Below, one piece after another: positions 17,912 to 27,874 of a stretch of DNA of 64,000 nucleotides. The stretch comes from Planomicrobium sp. CPCC 101110 (GTDB taxonomy: Bacteria > Bacillota > Bacilli > Bacillales_A > Planococcaceae): the NCBI RefSeq assembly GCF_007859395.1, contig NZ_VOHD01000003.1, positions 1,285,028-1,349,027 on the forward strand, written 5' to 3'. The notes beneath the pieces are model-generated. The model did no database searches. It was not told where the DNA came from and saw only the letters and a list, made by a program, of their open reading frames with translations. The translations under genes and the position numbers were made by a program. Numbering within the stretch: position 1 is the stretch's first letter; every line of letters starts with the position of its first letter.

Positions 17912-17942
17912 AAACAGCTGCCTTTAAGGCAGCTGTTTTTTT
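17912..17942 (+). terminator. Terminator after ftsZ
   Basis: A perfect stem AACAGCTGCC / GGCAGCTGTT with a TTTAA loop is followed by a run of T, 4 bases after the ftsZ stop. Confidence 0.92.
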
Positions 17943-18008
17943 AAAATTCCGATGTTCAAGAAATCGTTGCTTTTTATGGGGCGCCGAAGCCTAAACTGAA
18001 AGGGATAA

Positions 18009-18037
18009 TTGATATATTAGGCTTTCCTTGATACAAT
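18009..18037 (+). promoter_or_regulatory. Sigma-A-type promoter for ylmE-sepF-ylmG
   Basis: TTGATA and TACAAT are separated by 17 bases, 32 bases before the ylmE start and after the ftsZ terminator. Confidence 0.7.
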
Positions 18038-18069
18038 AAGTTGAACATGCAAAGAAAAGTTGTGAATTT

Positions 18070-18735
18070 ATGAAACCGATAAAACCTGTTTTTGAACAGA
18101 TGAATAATGAAATCCAAAACATACGAAAAGAAGTCCAGGTAATAGCAGTTACCAAACAAGTGGGAGTCGAGCGCACCAAAGAAGCGATCGATGCAGGCAT
18201 CCGGCATCTTGGAGAAAACCGCCCTGAAGGCTTGGCTGCAAAACGCGCTGCTATTGCCGACGATGTCCAATGGCATTTTATTGGAACGCTGCAAACCCGG
18301 AAAGTGAAAGAAGTCATCAATCAAATCGATTTTTTGCATTCGCTTGACCGGTTAAGCTTGGCAAAGGAAATACAGAAGCGGGCAAACCAACCAATAAAAT
18401 GCTTTGTTCAAGTGAATGTTTCGCAGGAAGAGTCAAAAAGCGGACTTGCTCCAGAAGAAACTTTGGAATTTATCAAGTCCTTGGAAGCTTTTGATAAAAT
18501 CCGCGTTGTAGGCTTGATGACGATGGCCCCCAATACAGCGGATGAAGAAACCATCCGGAAGGTTTTCAAGGGCTTGAAAGCCCTTCAATTGGAAGTTGCT
18601 GCTGAAAATTGGGAGCATGCGCCGTGTACGGAATGTTCCATGGGCATGTCCAATGACTACTTGATTGCGGCTCAAGAAGGGGCAACGTTTGTCCGTATAG
18701 GAACTGCATTAGTAGGAACGGAAAGTGAGGGATGA
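18070..18735 (+). CDS. ylmE: PLP homeostasis protein, YggS family
   Basis: A 221-residue alanine-racemase-fold protein that binds pyridoxal phosphate and affects its balance. The PLP lysine lies in [53 protein letters not shown] and [27 protein letters not shown] are family segments. No clear Shine-Dalgarno precedes the ATG. In B. subtilis ylmD lies directly upstream; here it is absent. The stop overlaps the region of the sepF start. Confidence 0.93.
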   Translation: MKPIKPVFEQMNNEIQNIRKEVQVIAVTKQVGVERTKEAIDAGIRHLGENRPEGLAAKRAAIADDVQWHFIGTLQTRKVKEVINQIDFLHSLDRLSLAKEIQKRANQPIKCFVQVNVSQEESKSGLAPEETLEFIKSLEAFDKIRVVGLMTMAPNTADEETIRKVFKGLKALQLEVAAENWEHAPCTECSMGMSNDYLIAAQEGATFVRIGTALVGTESEG

Positions 18736-18737
18736 AA

Positions 18738-19211
18738 ATGAGCATAAAAAACAAGTTCAAAAACTTCTTTTATTTAGAAGAGTACGAAGATGAACAACCG
18801 CAGCAACAGCCACAACCTCAGCAAACTCCACGCTATGAAAAACCGGCATCGGTGCAGAAGGTGAGAGAGACGCCGAAAGAGCGCCGGCAAAAAGCGGTTG
18901 AAACGCCCGTATCAAACATTGTCAGCCTGCAAAGCGCCATGAAGTCTTCAAAAGTCAATCTTGTCGAACCACGGGTTTACGCTGAAGCGCAAGACATAGC
19001 TGAACATTTGAAAAGCAAACGGGCGGTCGTTGTCAATCTGCAGCGGATCGAGAAAGACCAAGGCCTCCGCATCATCGACTTTTTGAGCGGAACGGTCTAT
19101 GCACTCGGTGGAGATATTCAGCGCATCGGAACCGACATCTTCCTTTGCGTACCTGACACTGTAGAAGTGGACGGCGCCATATCGGATTTTTATTACGATG
19201 ATCAACAATAA
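18738..19211 (+). CDS. sepF: Cell division protein SepF
   Basis: A 157-residue protein that binds membrane and FtsZ and shapes the septum. The start [18 protein letters not shown] forms the amphipathic lipid-binding helix and matches B. subtilis SepF; the ATG at 18738 is preferred to the one 6 bases earlier because GTGAGG is spaced 7 bases from it. A glutamine/proline-rich linker (about residues 20-45) precedes the SepF core domain ([52 protein letters not shown]). Confidence 0.93.
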   Translation: MSIKNKFKNFFYLEEYEDEQPQQQPQPQQTPRYEKPASVQKVRETPKERRQKAVETPVSNIVSLQSAMKSSKVNLVEPRVYAEAQDIAEHLKSKRAVVVNLQRIEKDQGLRIIDFLSGTVYALGGDIQRIGTDIFLCVPDTVEVDGAISDFYYDDQQ

Positions 19212-19231
19212 AAGAGGTGGCTAAAGAATAA

Positions 19232-19495
19232 ATGGGCGAACTATTGGGAATACTACTAACAGCTATTCAAATTTATTCGTATTTGCTTATTGCCAGCATT
19301 TTAATGAGCTGGCTGCCAAATGCCAGGGAGTCGAGCATTGGCCAGATGCTTGCAAAAGTTACAGACCCTTATTTGGATATCTTCAGAAAAATTATTCCAC
19401 CGCTTGGCATGATTGATTTTTCTCCAATCATTGCTATTTTTGCATTGAATCTAGCCAGAAACGGCCTTGTAGTTTTATTTAGCTACTTTTATTAA
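19232..19495 (+). CDS. ylmG: YggT family membrane protein YlmG
   Basis: An 87-residue protein with two membrane segments (LLGILLTAIQIYSYLLIASI near the N terminus and FSPIIAIFALNLARNGLVVLF at the end) around the conserved SWLPNARESSIGQMLAKVTDPYL region. YggT homologues sit in this division neighbourhood in many Gram-positive bacteria and cyanobacteria; molecular function is not settled. AGAGGTGG precedes the start. A terminator follows. Confidence 0.9.
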   Translation: MGELLGILLTAIQIYSYLLIASILMSWLPNARESSIGQMLAKVTDPYLDIFRKIIPPLGMIDFSPIIAIFALNLARNGLVVLFSYFY

Positions 19496-19496
19496 T

Positions 19497-19523
19497 AACC
19501 TCACTTTGCGTGGGGTTTTTTTC
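19497..19523 (+). terminator. Terminator after ylmG
   Basis: AACCTCAC pairs with GTGGGGTT (one G-T pair) around a TTTGC loop, followed by seven T. Confidence 0.85.
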
Positions 19524-19557
19524 TTGAAAGCTATTTCATATAAAGGAGGCAGGCACT

Positions 19558-20343
19558 TTGGAATCTTTGCTGCAGCATTTCAGAAAAGATGAACAGCAGT
19601 TTATTGAACAAGTTTCAGGATGGATCATCGATGTGGAAGACCGTTATTCTCCAAAGCTGACGGATTTTCTCGATCCGCGCGAACGCTTTATCGTCCAAGC
19701 GGTTATTGGATCGAGCGATGTCCGGATGGCTGCATCCGGCATGTTTGAAGGAGCAGAGCGCCAACGGGTTTTGCTTTATCCGTCATATTACGAACCGCAG
19801 CAGGAAGATTTTCAAGTTACAATGTTCGAGTTGAAATATCCGGTGCGTTTTGTCACGCTCAAGCATCCGGATATTTTAGGGTCTTTGATGTCCATCGGTT
19901 TAGGACGCGGAAAATTCGGCGATATCCGGATTGAAGGAGAACGGATCCAATTTGCAGCAGCAGAAGAAGTGAGTGCTTATTTGCAGACGAACTTTGTATC
20001 AGCGGCGAAAGTGAAAGTCCAGCTGAACCCGGTAGAAGATCCTGCGGAATTTTTAACGTCAGTCGATGAATGGACAGAAGAGTCGTTTACAGTCAGCTCG
20101 CTGCGGCTGGATACGGTCATCAGTTCGGTATACAATATCTCCCGTCAAAAAGCGGCGTCTTTGATCCATGCAGGAAGAGTGCGCGTCAATTGGACAGTCC
20201 AGGAACATCCATCGTTCGAATTGCACGAATCCGATTTGATCTCTTCTAGAGGGTATGGCCGGATCAAAGTCGGCATGATCGAAGGGCGAACGAAAAAAGA
20301 TAAAATCCGCCTGCAGATTGGACGTTTGGACACGAACAAGTAA
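19558..20343 (+). CDS. ylmH: S4-domain RNA-binding protein YlmH
   Basis: A 261-residue protein with a C-terminal S4 RNA-binding domain (SSLRLDTVISSVYNISRQKA through GRVRVNWTVQE, about residues 181-225) after an N-terminal YlmH domain. It binds the ribosomal large subunit; the B. subtilis homologue has been reported to act in ribosome-associated quality control beside RqcH, whose gene is also in this window (47699-49363). The start is TTG, with AAGGAGG 8 bases upstream. Confidence 0.92.
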   Translation: MESLLQHFRKDEQQFIEQVSGWIIDVEDRYSPKLTDFLDPRERFIVQAVIGSSDVRMAASGMFEGAERQRVLLYPSYYEPQQEDFQVTMFELKYPVRFVTLKHPDILGSLMSIGLGRGKFGDIRIEGERIQFAAAEEVSAYLQTNFVSAAKVKVQLNPVEDPAEFLTSVDEWTEESFTVSSLRLDTVISSVYNISRQKAASLIHAGRVRVNWTVQEHPSFELHESDLISSRGYGRIKVGMIEGRTKKDKIRLQIGRLDTNK

Positions 20344-20370
20344 GCGACTTTGAAAAAATGCAAAATAATA

Positions 20371-20399
20371 CTGAAATTTGTTCTATTGAACTGTATAAT
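20371..20399 (+). promoter_or_regulatory. Sigma-A promoter for divIVA
   Basis: CTGAAA and a consensus TATAAT are 17 bases apart; the -10 ends 38 bases before the divIVA ATG. Confidence 0.72.
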
Positions 20400-20437
20400 G
20401 TATAGAAACGACGATAAGTTAAGGAGAGGTGCACGTA

Positions 20438-20959
20438 ATGCCATTATCCCCGCTGGATATACATAACAAGGAATTTGGCCGAGGGTTTCGCGGTTACCAA
20501 GAAGATGAGGTAAACGAATTCCTGGATCAAATCATCAAAGATTATGAGTTGCTGCTGAAAGAGAAACGGGAACTTGAAGAACGGCTGAAACAGACGGACG
20601 AACGGGTCGGCCATTTCACTACGATTGAAACGACTCTTCAAAAGTCCATTCTCGTGGCACAGGAAGCGGCCGAAGAAGTGCGCCGCAATGCACAGAAAGA
20701 AGCAAAACTTATTGTGCGTGAAGCAGAAAAGAACGCTGACCGCATTGTCAACGAATCATTGACAAAAGCGCGCCGCATCGCAATGGAAATTGAAGAATTG
20801 AAAAAACAGTCCAAAGTATTCCGCAACCGTTTCAAGATGATTGTTGAAGCGCAATTGGATTTGATCGACACAGACGATTGGGATACATTAATGGAATATG
20901 ATGTGGATACGACGAATCTGGACAAGCTGGAAGACGAGAAAAGCGACTCCCGTTCTTGA
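20438..20959 (+). CDS. divIVA: Cell division / polarity protein DivIVA
   Basis: A 173-residue coiled-coil protein that senses negative membrane curvature at poles and septa. The N terminus [19 protein letters not shown] is the conserved DivIVA membrane-binding domain, with the hydrophobic/arginine loop (F and R near residues 17-19); two long coiled coils follow (about 30-65 and 70-150). An upstream in-frame GTG is rejected because AAGGAGAGG is spaced correctly for the ATG at 20438. The stop codon lies inside the -35 box of the ileS promoter. Confidence 0.95.
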   Translation: MPLSPLDIHNKEFGRGFRGYQEDEVNEFLDQIIKDYELLLKEKRELEERLKQTDERVGHFTTIETTLQKSILVAQEAAEEVRRNAQKEAKLIVREAEKNADRIVNESLTKARRIAMEIEELKKQSKVFRNRFKMIVEAQLDLIDTDDWDTLMEYDVDTTNLDKLEDEKSDSRS

Positions 20960-20984
20960 CGCAAACGGATTCAACTTCTATAAT
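20956..20984 (+). promoter_or_regulatory. Sigma-A promoter for the ileS T-box leader
   Basis: TTGACG (20956-20961) and TATAAT (20979-20984) are 17 bases apart. The -35 box contains the TGA stop codon of divIVA. Confidence 0.85.
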
Positions 20985-20989
20985 TATTT

Positions 20990-21266
20990 AATATTCAGGG
21001 CAGCGAAGGCGAGAGCCTGGACTATCGATAGCAAAAGCAAGGACAGAGACAGTACTTTAGATGATTCGACAAAGCGATCCAGGGATAGTGGGAGCCTGGT
21101 GAAAAATCGTTAAAGGAAAATCACTCTCGAGCTGGATTGGTGAAACTAAGTATCCAATCCCGTCTACACCACGTTACGGTGATCGAGTGGCAGCGTTCAA
21201 GCTGCAACAAGGGTGGTACCGCGAGTTTAAGCTCCTCGTCCCTTTACCAGGGATGGGGAGCTTTTT
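20990..21266 (+). ncRNA. T-box leader of ileS (isoleucine specifier ATC)
   Basis: The leader shows the T-box core AGGGTGGTACCGCG (21209-21223), a stem I with the GGGATAGTGGGAGCC distal-loop pattern near 21082-21097, and a specifier loop GGAAAATCACTC with ATC (Ile) at 21120-21122. The intrinsic terminator AAGCTCC..GTCCC / GGGAT..GGAGCTT followed by TTTTT covers about 21229-21266 and competes with the antiterminator formed by the T-box sequence. Uncharged tRNA-Ile should bind the specifier and allow read-through into ileS. Confidence 0.95.
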
Positions 21267-21290
21267 ATTATGCCTACAGGAGGAATTGCA

Positions 21291-24053
21291 ATGGATTATA
21301 AAGATACGTTATTAATGCCAAAAACAGATTTCCCGATGCGTGGAAATTTGCCGAACCGGGAACCAGAAATGCAAAAGAAATGGGAAGAAATGGATATCTA
21401 TCGCCAAGTTCTGGACCGGACAAAAGACCGCCCTCATTTTATCCTTCATGACGGACCTCCATATGCCAATGGCGATCTTCATATGGGCCATGCATTGAAT
21501 AAGGTATTGAAGGACATGATCGTCCGTTCACGTTCGATGATGGGCTTTCATGCTCCATACGTGCCAGGCTGGGATACACACGGTTTGCCGATCGAGCAGG
21601 CTTTGACCAATAAAGGCGTCAACCGCAAAGAATTGTCGCTTGCTGAATTCCGTAAATTGTGTGAGGAATATGCTTATGAGCAAATCGATAACCAGCGCAC
21701 GCAGTTCAAGCGCATTGGAGTGCGCGGCGATTGGGAAAACCCTTATGTTACATTGAAACCGTCATATGAAGCCCGCCAAATCGAAGTGTTTGGATCGATG
21801 GCCAACAAAGGCTATATCTATAAAGGGTTAAAACCGGTATATTGGTCTCCTTCAAGTGAATCTTCTTTAGCTGAAGCAGAAATCGAATATCAAGACAAAA
21901 AATCTCCTTCCATCTATGTTTCGTTCCAAGTAACAGATGGAAAAGGGGTTTTGGCTGAAGGGACGAAAGTGCTGATCTGGACAACAACTCCTTGGACAAT
22001 TCCTGCTAATCTTGGAATCACTGCACATGCAGATTTCAACTATGTTGAAGTTTCCGTAAATGGTTCGCTGTATGTAGTTGCGCAAGATTTGTTGGAAGAA
22101 GTGGCAAAAGAAGTAGAGTGGACGGATTACGAAGTTGTACGCGAATTCAAAGGGGCAGCATTCGAACATATTTTAACAAAACACCCGCTGTATGACCGTA
22201 CGTCATTAATGATGCTTGGGGAGCACGTAACGACTGATTCCGGTACTGGATTTGTCCATACGGCTCCAGGCCACGGGGAAGATGATTTTTTGGTCGGCAA
22301 GAAATACGGCTTAGAAGTTCTTTGCCCTGTTGACGAAAAAGGTGTGATGACAGACGAAGCACCAGGTTTTGAAGGGCAGTTCTATGATAAGGCTAATAAA
22401 TCTATCACTGAAGCTTTGAAAGAAGTTGGGGCTCTTGTGCATTTAGAGTTCATCACACACTCTTATCCGCATGACTGGCGGACGAAAAAACCGGTCATCT
22501 ACCGTGCGACGGCTCAATGGTTTGTTTCTATCGAAGCTTTCCGTGACCAGATTCTAAAAGCAATCAACGAAACAACGTTTACTCCCGCCTGGGGAGAAAC
22601 GCGTTTGTTCAATATGCTGCGCGACCGCGGCGATTGGAATATTTCCCGCCAGCGCGTCTGGGGTGTTCCGATTCCGGTATTTTACGCGGAAAATGGCGAT
22701 GCCATCATCACAAATGAAACAATTGATCATATCGCGACCTTGTTCCGCGAAAACGGTTCGAACGTCTGGTTTGAGCGCACTGCTGCGGAATTGCTGCCGC
22801 CAGGGTTTACACATCCAAGCAGCCCGAACGGAATTTTTACAAAAGAAACGGATATCATGGACGTCTGGTTTGACTCCGGTTCGTCTCACCAAGGTGTTTT
22901 GGTTGAACGCGAAGATTTGTCCTATCCGGCTGATTTGTACCTGGAAGGATCTGACCAATACCGCGGCTGGTTCAACTCTTCTCTTACGACAAGTGTAGCC
23001 ATCAACGGAATCGCACCATATAAGAGCATTTTGAGCCATGGCTTCACGCTGGATGGCAATGGCCGCAAAATGAGCAAGTCGCTTGGAAACGTCATTGTTC
23101 CTGCAAAAGTGATGAACCAAATGGGAGCGGACATCTTGCGCCTATGGGTAGCCTCAGTGGATTATACGGCTGATGTACGGGTATCGGACGATAACTTCAA
23201 GCAAGTATCGGAAGTATACCGTAAAATCCGCAACACACTGAAATTCCTTCACGGCAACTTGGCAGATTTCAATGAGCAAGAACATCGCGTTGCATTCGAA
23301 GATATGCGCGAAATGGATCAATACATGGCGATGAAGCTTCAAAAAATGGTGGAAACTGTTCGTAAAGGCTATGAAACATATGAATTTTCGTCCATCTACC
23401 ATGCGTTGAACGGATTCTGCGCAAACGATCTGAGCTCGTTCTATTTGGACGTAGCAAAAGATGTAGTCTACATCGAAGCGCCGAATCATCCGCACCGCCG
23501 CGCTATGCAGACAGTCATGTTCGATTCGCTGATGGCGCTGCTGAAATTGGCAGCACCAATCATTCCGCATACAGCTGATGAAATGTGGGGCTATTTGGAT
23601 TTTGTGGACGAAGCTAGTGTGCAGTTGACCGACTTCCCTGAAGTTCAGGAAAATCAGCTGTTTGCAGATCTGGACTCTAAATGGACGCAGTTCATGAGCA
23701 TCCGTGATGATGTACTGAAAGCTTTGGAAGAAGCGCGTGCAGCGAAAACGATCGGCAAGTCGCTTGAAGCGAAAGTGACGGTCTACGGAAGCGAAGAAGC
23801 GGCCAACTTGCTGGCGTCTGTCGACAGCAACGTCGGCCAGTTGTTCATCGTATCTCAATACCAATTTGGCGGAGCCAAGGAAGCGGCTCCTGAACATGCA
23901 CTTCAGTTGAGCCAAGTAGCTGTAGTTGTCGAAAAAGCAGAAGGCGAAAAATGTGAACGCTGCTGGACCATTTCCGAAGAAATCGGCCAGAGCGATGCAC
24001 ATCCGACTCTTTGCCCTCGATGCGCATCAGTTGTTGAAACTCAATACGCGTGA
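21291..24053 (+). CDS. ileS: Isoleucyl-tRNA synthetase
   Basis: A 920-residue class I synthetase. The HIGH motif is H64-M-G-H67 in [11 protein letters not shown], and the KMSKS loop is K593-M-S-K-S597. The editing domain (CP1) lies between, with [14 protein letters not shown] and [16 protein letters not shown]. The C terminus carries a four-cysteine zinc site (CERC ... CPRC). The start [18 protein letters not shown] is chosen because AGGAGG lies 9 bases upstream and it matches B. subtilis; an in-frame ATG 21 bases earlier lies in the terminator T-run. The RHGH-free bacterial type 1 motif pattern suggests the common mupirocin-sensitive class, not tested. Confidence 0.97.
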   Translation: MDYKDTLLMPKTDFPMRGNLPNREPEMQKKWEEMDIYRQVLDRTKDRPHFILHDGPPYANGDLHMGHALNKVLKDMIVRSRSMMGFHAPYVPGWDTHGLPIEQALTNKGVNRKELSLAEFRKLCEEYAYEQIDNQRTQFKRIGVRGDWENPYVTLKPSYEARQIEVFGSMANKGYIYKGLKPVYWSPSSESSLAEAEIEYQDKKSPSIYVSFQVTDGKGVLAEGTKVLIWTTTPWTIPANLGITAHADFNYVEVSVNGSLYVVAQDLLEEVAKEVEWTDYEVVREFKGAAFEHILTKHPLYDRTSLMMLGEHVTTDSGTGFVHTAPGHGEDDFLVGKKYGLEVLCPVDEKGVMTDEAPGFEGQFYDKANKSITEALKEVGALVHLEFITHSYPHDWRTKKPVIYRATAQWFVSIEAFRDQILKAINETTFTPAWGETRLFNMLRDRGDWNISRQRVWGVPIPVFYAENGDAIITNETIDHIATLFRENGSNVWFERTAAELLPPGFTHPSSPNGIFTKETDIMDVWFDSGSSHQGVLVEREDLSYPADLYLEGSDQYRGWFNSSLTTSVAINGIAPYKSILSHGFTLDGNGRKMSKSLGNVIVPAKVMNQMGADILRLWVASVDYTADVRVSDDNFKQVSEVYRKIRNTLKFLHGNLADFNEQEHRVAFEDMREMDQYMAMKLQKMVETVRKGYETYEFSSIYHALNGFCANDLSSFYLDVAKDVVYIEAPNHPHRRAMQTVMFDSLMALLKLAAPIIPHTADEMWGYLDFVDEASVQLTDFPEVQENQLFADLDSKWTQFMSIRDDVLKALEEARAAKTIGKSLEAKVTVYGSEEAANLLASVDSNVGQLFIVSQYQFGGAKEAAPEHALQLSQVAVVVEKAEGEKCERCWTISEEIGQSDAHPTLCPRCASVVETQYA

Positions 24054-24063
24054 TTTTCTATTG

Positions 24064-24104
24064 CCCCGAAGAACTGAAAGCCAGTTCTTCGGGTTTCTTT
24101 TTTT
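24064..24104 (+). terminator. Terminator after ileS
   Basis: A long perfect stem CCGAAGAACTG / CAGTTCTTCGG with an AAAGC loop is followed by T-rich sequence, 10 bases after the stop. Confidence 0.9.
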
Positions 24105-24262
24105 TAAAAAGGAAATGCCATCTTTCGCAACTGATTTTTGCAAACTAGCCTTGCCGGCCTGGAAAGTGAAACCCCCCTGGAACAAACTCTTCAGTTCAAT
24201 GATATGTAGTCCAACTTATCCACTTGTCGATTCAACTTAGTATAGGGAGCTCTTCGAGGTGC

Positions 24263-24291
24263 TTACTCTTTCACCCGGTATGTGTTAAAAT
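24263..24291 (+). promoter_or_regulatory. Probable promoter for lspA-rluD
   Basis: TTACTC and TAAAAT are 17 bases apart; the -10 ends 31 bases before the lspA ATG. The 150 bases between the ileS terminator and this site hold nothing I recognise; the dksA-like ylyA gene found here in B. subtilis is absent. Confidence 0.5.
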
Positions 24292-24322
24292 GGAGTGACT
24301 GATGAATTGACGGAGGATACAC

Positions 24323-24799
24323 ATGTTTATTTATTATGGGATTGCTTTGCTGATCGTGGCGATTGATCAGTGGACGAAATGGTTGGTTATGAAAAATATG
24401 GAGTTGGGTGAGCGCATTATTTTGGCGGACCCTTACTTGGCCTGGCTGTCGCACCGGAACCGCGGGGCAGCATGGGGAATGCTTGAAGGGCAGATGTGGC
24501 TGTTTGGAATCATTACCGTTGCGGTGATTATCGGCATCCTGTATTATTTCCACAAGCATGCACAAGGAAAGCCTTTGTTTCAGCTGAGTTTAATGGTGAT
24601 TCTCGGCGGGGCGATCGGAAATTTCATCGATCGCATGTTGCGCGGAGAAGTGGTGGACTTTGTAGACGTGCTTATACCGGTCATCAATTATGAATTCCCG
24701 ATTTTCAACGTGGCGGATGCTGCTTTGACTGTCGGAGTGGTTCTCATGATCATTTTTATCATTTATGACGAAAAACAAGAAAAGAAAAAGGTGTCTTAA
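24323..24799 (+). CDS. lspA: Signal peptidase II (prolipoprotein signal peptidase)
   Basis: A 158-residue polytopic aspartyl protease that cleaves the signal peptide of lipid-modified prolipoproteins. Four membrane segments are predicted. The family signatures are AIDQWTKWLVMKNM, NRGAAWGML, GGAIGNFIDRMLRGEVVDFVDV with the first catalytic aspartate region, and FNVADAALTVGV with the second aspartate. Likely substrates in this window are the lipoproteins encoded at 41881-42351 and 46643-47491. The stop overlaps the rluD start by one base. Confidence 0.96.
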   Translation: MFIYYGIALLIVAIDQWTKWLVMKNMELGERIILADPYLAWLSHRNRGAAWGMLEGQMWLFGIITVAVIIGILYYFHKHAQGKPLFQLSLMVILGGAIGNFIDRMLRGEVVDFVDVLIPVINYEFPIFNVADAALTVGVVLMIIFIIYDEKQEKKKVS

Positions 24800-25710
24800 T
24801 GGAAGATTTAACAATAGAAATTACAGAAGAAATGGCTGGAGAACGGATCGACAAAGCAGTTTCTTCGATTGATGAAGACTGGTCGCGCTCGCAGATCCAA
24901 AACTGGGTCAGAGAAGGCGCAGTGAAAGTGAATGGCGAGACCGTGAAACCGAATTATAAGGTGCGGTTGGAGGATGTCATTATCGTTACGCCTCCTGTTC
25001 TAGAAGAATTGGATGTTGTAGCTGAGAATTTATATTTGGATGTAGTTTATGAAGACCAGGATGTTTTGGTCGTCAACAAACCGAAAGGGATGGTTGTCCA
25101 TCCGGCGCCCGGACATTCTACCGGTACGCTGGTGAATGGCTTGATGCATCATTGCACTGATCTTTCTGGCATCAATGGCATTGTGCGCCCAGGAATTGTC
25201 CATCGTATCGATAAAGATACTTCCGGCCTTTTGATGGTTGCCAAAAATGATGCCGCGCACACATCGCTTGTTGACCAATTGGTGAAAAAGACCGTTACCC
25301 GTAAATATGTCGCTTTGGTACATGGACATATTCCGCATGACAAAGGCACAATTGACGCACCAATTGCGCGCGATCCGAAAGAACGCCAAAACATGTCTGT
25401 TGTCGATAAAGGCAAGCACGCAGTTACGCATTTCCGCGTCTTGGAACGTTTCGGCAATTTCACGCTTGTGGAATGCCGTCTTGAAACGGGCCGCACGCAT
25501 CAAATCCGTGTCCATATGAAGTATATCGGTTTTCCGCTTGTCGGCGATCCGAAGTATGGACCGAAGAAAACGATGGATATCGGCGGGCAGGCGTTGCATG
25601 CGGAAGTGATCGGCTTCAATCACCCGCGCACCGGCGAATATATGGAATTTTCGGCGGAGCCGCCGGAAGAGTTTTCGGAGCTTCTGGAATCTGTTCGGAA
25701 AAAAGATTGA
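24799..25710 (+). CDS. rluD: RluD-type 23S rRNA pseudouridine synthase (YlyB)
   Basis: A 303-residue pseudouridine synthase of the RluA/RluD family. It has an N-terminal S4 domain (ERIDKAVSSIDEDWSRSQIQNWVREGAVKVNG, about residues 14-46) and the catalytic domain with HRIDKDTSGLLMVAK, whose second aspartate is the nucleophile. GRTHQIRVHMKYIGFPLVGDPKYG is also diagnostic. It is coupled to lspA as in B. subtilis. Its TGA stop lies inside the -35 box of the pyr promoter. Confidence 0.95.
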   Translation: MEDLTIEITEEMAGERIDKAVSSIDEDWSRSQIQNWVREGAVKVNGETVKPNYKVRLEDVIIVTPPVLEELDVVAENLYLDVVYEDQDVLVVNKPKGMVVHPAPGHSTGTLVNGLMHHCTDLSGINGIVRPGIVHRIDKDTSGLLMVAKNDAAHTSLVDQLVKKTVTRKYVALVHGHIPHDKGTIDAPIARDPKERQNMSVVDKGKHAVTHFRVLERFGNFTLVECRLETGRTHQIRVHMKYIGFPLVGDPKYGPKKTMDIGGQALHAEVIGFNHPRTGEYMEFSAEPPEEFSELLESVRKKD

Positions 25711-25736
25711 CAAACGGCTGGACCCATAGATATACT
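25707..25736 (+). promoter_or_regulatory. Sigma-A promoter of the pyr operon
   Basis: Consensus TTGACA (25707-25712) and TATACT (25731-25736) are 18 bases apart. The -35 box contains the rluD stop codon. Confidence 0.8.
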
Positions 25737-25748
25737 AAGAACAACTAA

Positions 25749-26438
<690 letters not shown>

Positions 26439-26463
26439 AGAGAGAGAATGGAGCGAACACCCA

Positions 26464-27750
26464 GTGAATGAAACAGTATTGGACGTACAAGACAAACCAA
26501 AAGCGGGGCAATGGATTTCGTTAAGCCTGCAGCACATGTTCGCCATGTTCGGCGCGACGATCCTTGTGCCGCAGCTTGTAGGCTTGAGCCCTGCAATCGC
26601 TTTATTGACAAGCGGCATTGCAACTTTGATCTTCATCTTAATCACCCAGTTTAAAGTGCCGGCATATCTCGGATCATCATTCGCCTTTATCGTGCCGATC
26701 ACTATCGCAACCGAGACGGGGGGAATCGGATCTGCCATGATCGGTGCCATGTTCGTCTCGCTTGTATACGCAATCGTCTCGCTGGTCATCTGGAAAACAG
26801 GCTATCAGTGGCTGATGCGCTTGCTGCCGCCGATTGTGGTCGGCCCTGTCATCATCGTGATCGGGTTGGCATTGTCGGGAACAGCGGTGGACATGGCGAT
26901 GAACATTACGGTGGATGGAGCGAAACAGTACAGCTTGATGCACTTTTCCGCGGCGCTTGTTACACTGCTGACAGCCATCATCTGCACCATCTATTTCAAA
27001 AACATTATCAGCTTGATGCCGGTCCTGATCGGTATTATCGTCGGATACATCTACTCAGCGCTGGTCGGCATCATCGACTTTGCGCCGATCACAGCAGCAA
27101 AATGGATCGCAGCTCCGGACTTCTTGATACCTGGCGTCGATTATTCATTCCAGGTCACGCCAACCTTGCTCTTCGTCATGGTGCCGATTGCAATCGTCAC
27201 TATTTCAGAACATATCGGCCACCAGCTTGTACTTGGAAAAGTAGTAGAGCGCAATTACATAAAAGATCCCGGGCTTCACCGCTCGATTCTTGGCGACGGC
27301 CTTGGGACTTTCATATCCTCTTTAGTCGGAGGGCCGCCGAAAACAACATACGGCGAGAATATCGGAGTGCTTGCCATTACACGGGTCTACAGCATTTACG
27401 TAATCATCGGCGCTGCCATCTTCGCCATCTTGTTTTCTTTCTTAGGCAAGCTGATGGCGGTAATCGCCACAATTCCAACCGCTGTCCTTGGCGGGATCTC
27501 AATCCTGCTTTTCGGAATCATCGCTTCATCGGGCTTGCGGATGCTGGTTGACAACAACATCAACTTCGGCGACAAACGCAATCTGGTCATTGCATCGGTC
27601 ATCCTGGTCATCGGGATCGGCGGAGCAAAAATCGAATTCAGCGAAACGTTCCAAATCGAAGGCATGGCTCTCGCAGCCATTATCGGAGTCCTTCTTAACC
27701 TGGTATTGCCGGGGCGCAACAAAAATGAATTAGACGACGGAACTAAATAA
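26464..27750 (+). CDS. pyrP: Uracil permease (NCS2 family)
   Basis: A 428-residue transporter with about 12-14 membrane segments. LSLQHMFAMFGATILVPQL, YLGSSFAFIVPI and the GGPPKTTYGENIGVLAITRVYS segment are typical for uracil:cation symporters; FVMVPIAIVTISEHIGHQLVLG contains the conserved glutamate and histidine of the substrate site. The start is GTG with GGAG 11 bases upstream. It follows pyrR by only 25 bases, with no attenuator between them, unlike B. subtilis. Confidence 0.95.
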   Translation: MNETVLDVQDKPKAGQWISLSLQHMFAMFGATILVPQLVGLSPAIALLTSGIATLIFILITQFKVPAYLGSSFAFIVPITIATETGGIGSAMIGAMFVSLVYAIVSLVIWKTGYQWLMRLLPPIVVGPVIIVIGLALSGTAVDMAMNITVDGAKQYSLMHFSAALVTLLTAIICTIYFKNIISLMPVLIGIIVGYIYSALVGIIDFAPITAAKWIAAPDFLIPGVDYSFQVTPTLLFVMVPIAIVTISEHIGHQLVLGKVVERNYIKDPGLHRSILGDGLGTFISSLVGGPPKTTYGENIGVLAITRVYSIYVIIGAAIFAILFSFLGKLMAVIATIPTAVLGGISILLFGIIASSGLRMLVDNNINFGDKRNLVIASVILVIGIGGAKIEFSETFQIEGMALAAIIGVLLNLVLPGRNKNELDDGTK

Positions 27751-27751
27751 T

Positions 27752-27856
27752 ACACCTTTTAATGAATTGTCCAGAGAGGCATGGAAAGGGATGGATGAGG
27801 GCGCAACCTGCCCTTATTTCCTTACACCTTCCTGCCTCGGGGAAGGTGTTTTTTTA
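27752..27856 (+). ncRNA. Second PyrR-regulated attenuator, between pyrP and pyrB
   Basis: The conserved PyrR-binding sequence GTCCAGAGAGGC (27769-27780) lies in a CCTTTT..GAAAGG hairpin, followed by the terminator ACACCTTCC / GGAAGGTGT with a T-run at 27824-27856. It controls read-through into the enzyme genes pyrB-pyrE. Confidence 0.93.
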
Positions 27857-27874
27857 TGGAAAGGGTGGATCAAC

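Noticed and set aside
21077-21079. ATC triplet at 21077-21079 as the ileS T-box specifier
   Set aside because: It falls in the distal part of stem I; the ATC at 21120-21122 sits in the GAAA-specifier-ACT context that matches the CGC of the argS leader.
26808-27551. 247-codon plus-strand frame inside pyrP
   Set aside because: Out-of-frame shadow of the uracil permease gene with no motif and a His/Arg-rich composition.
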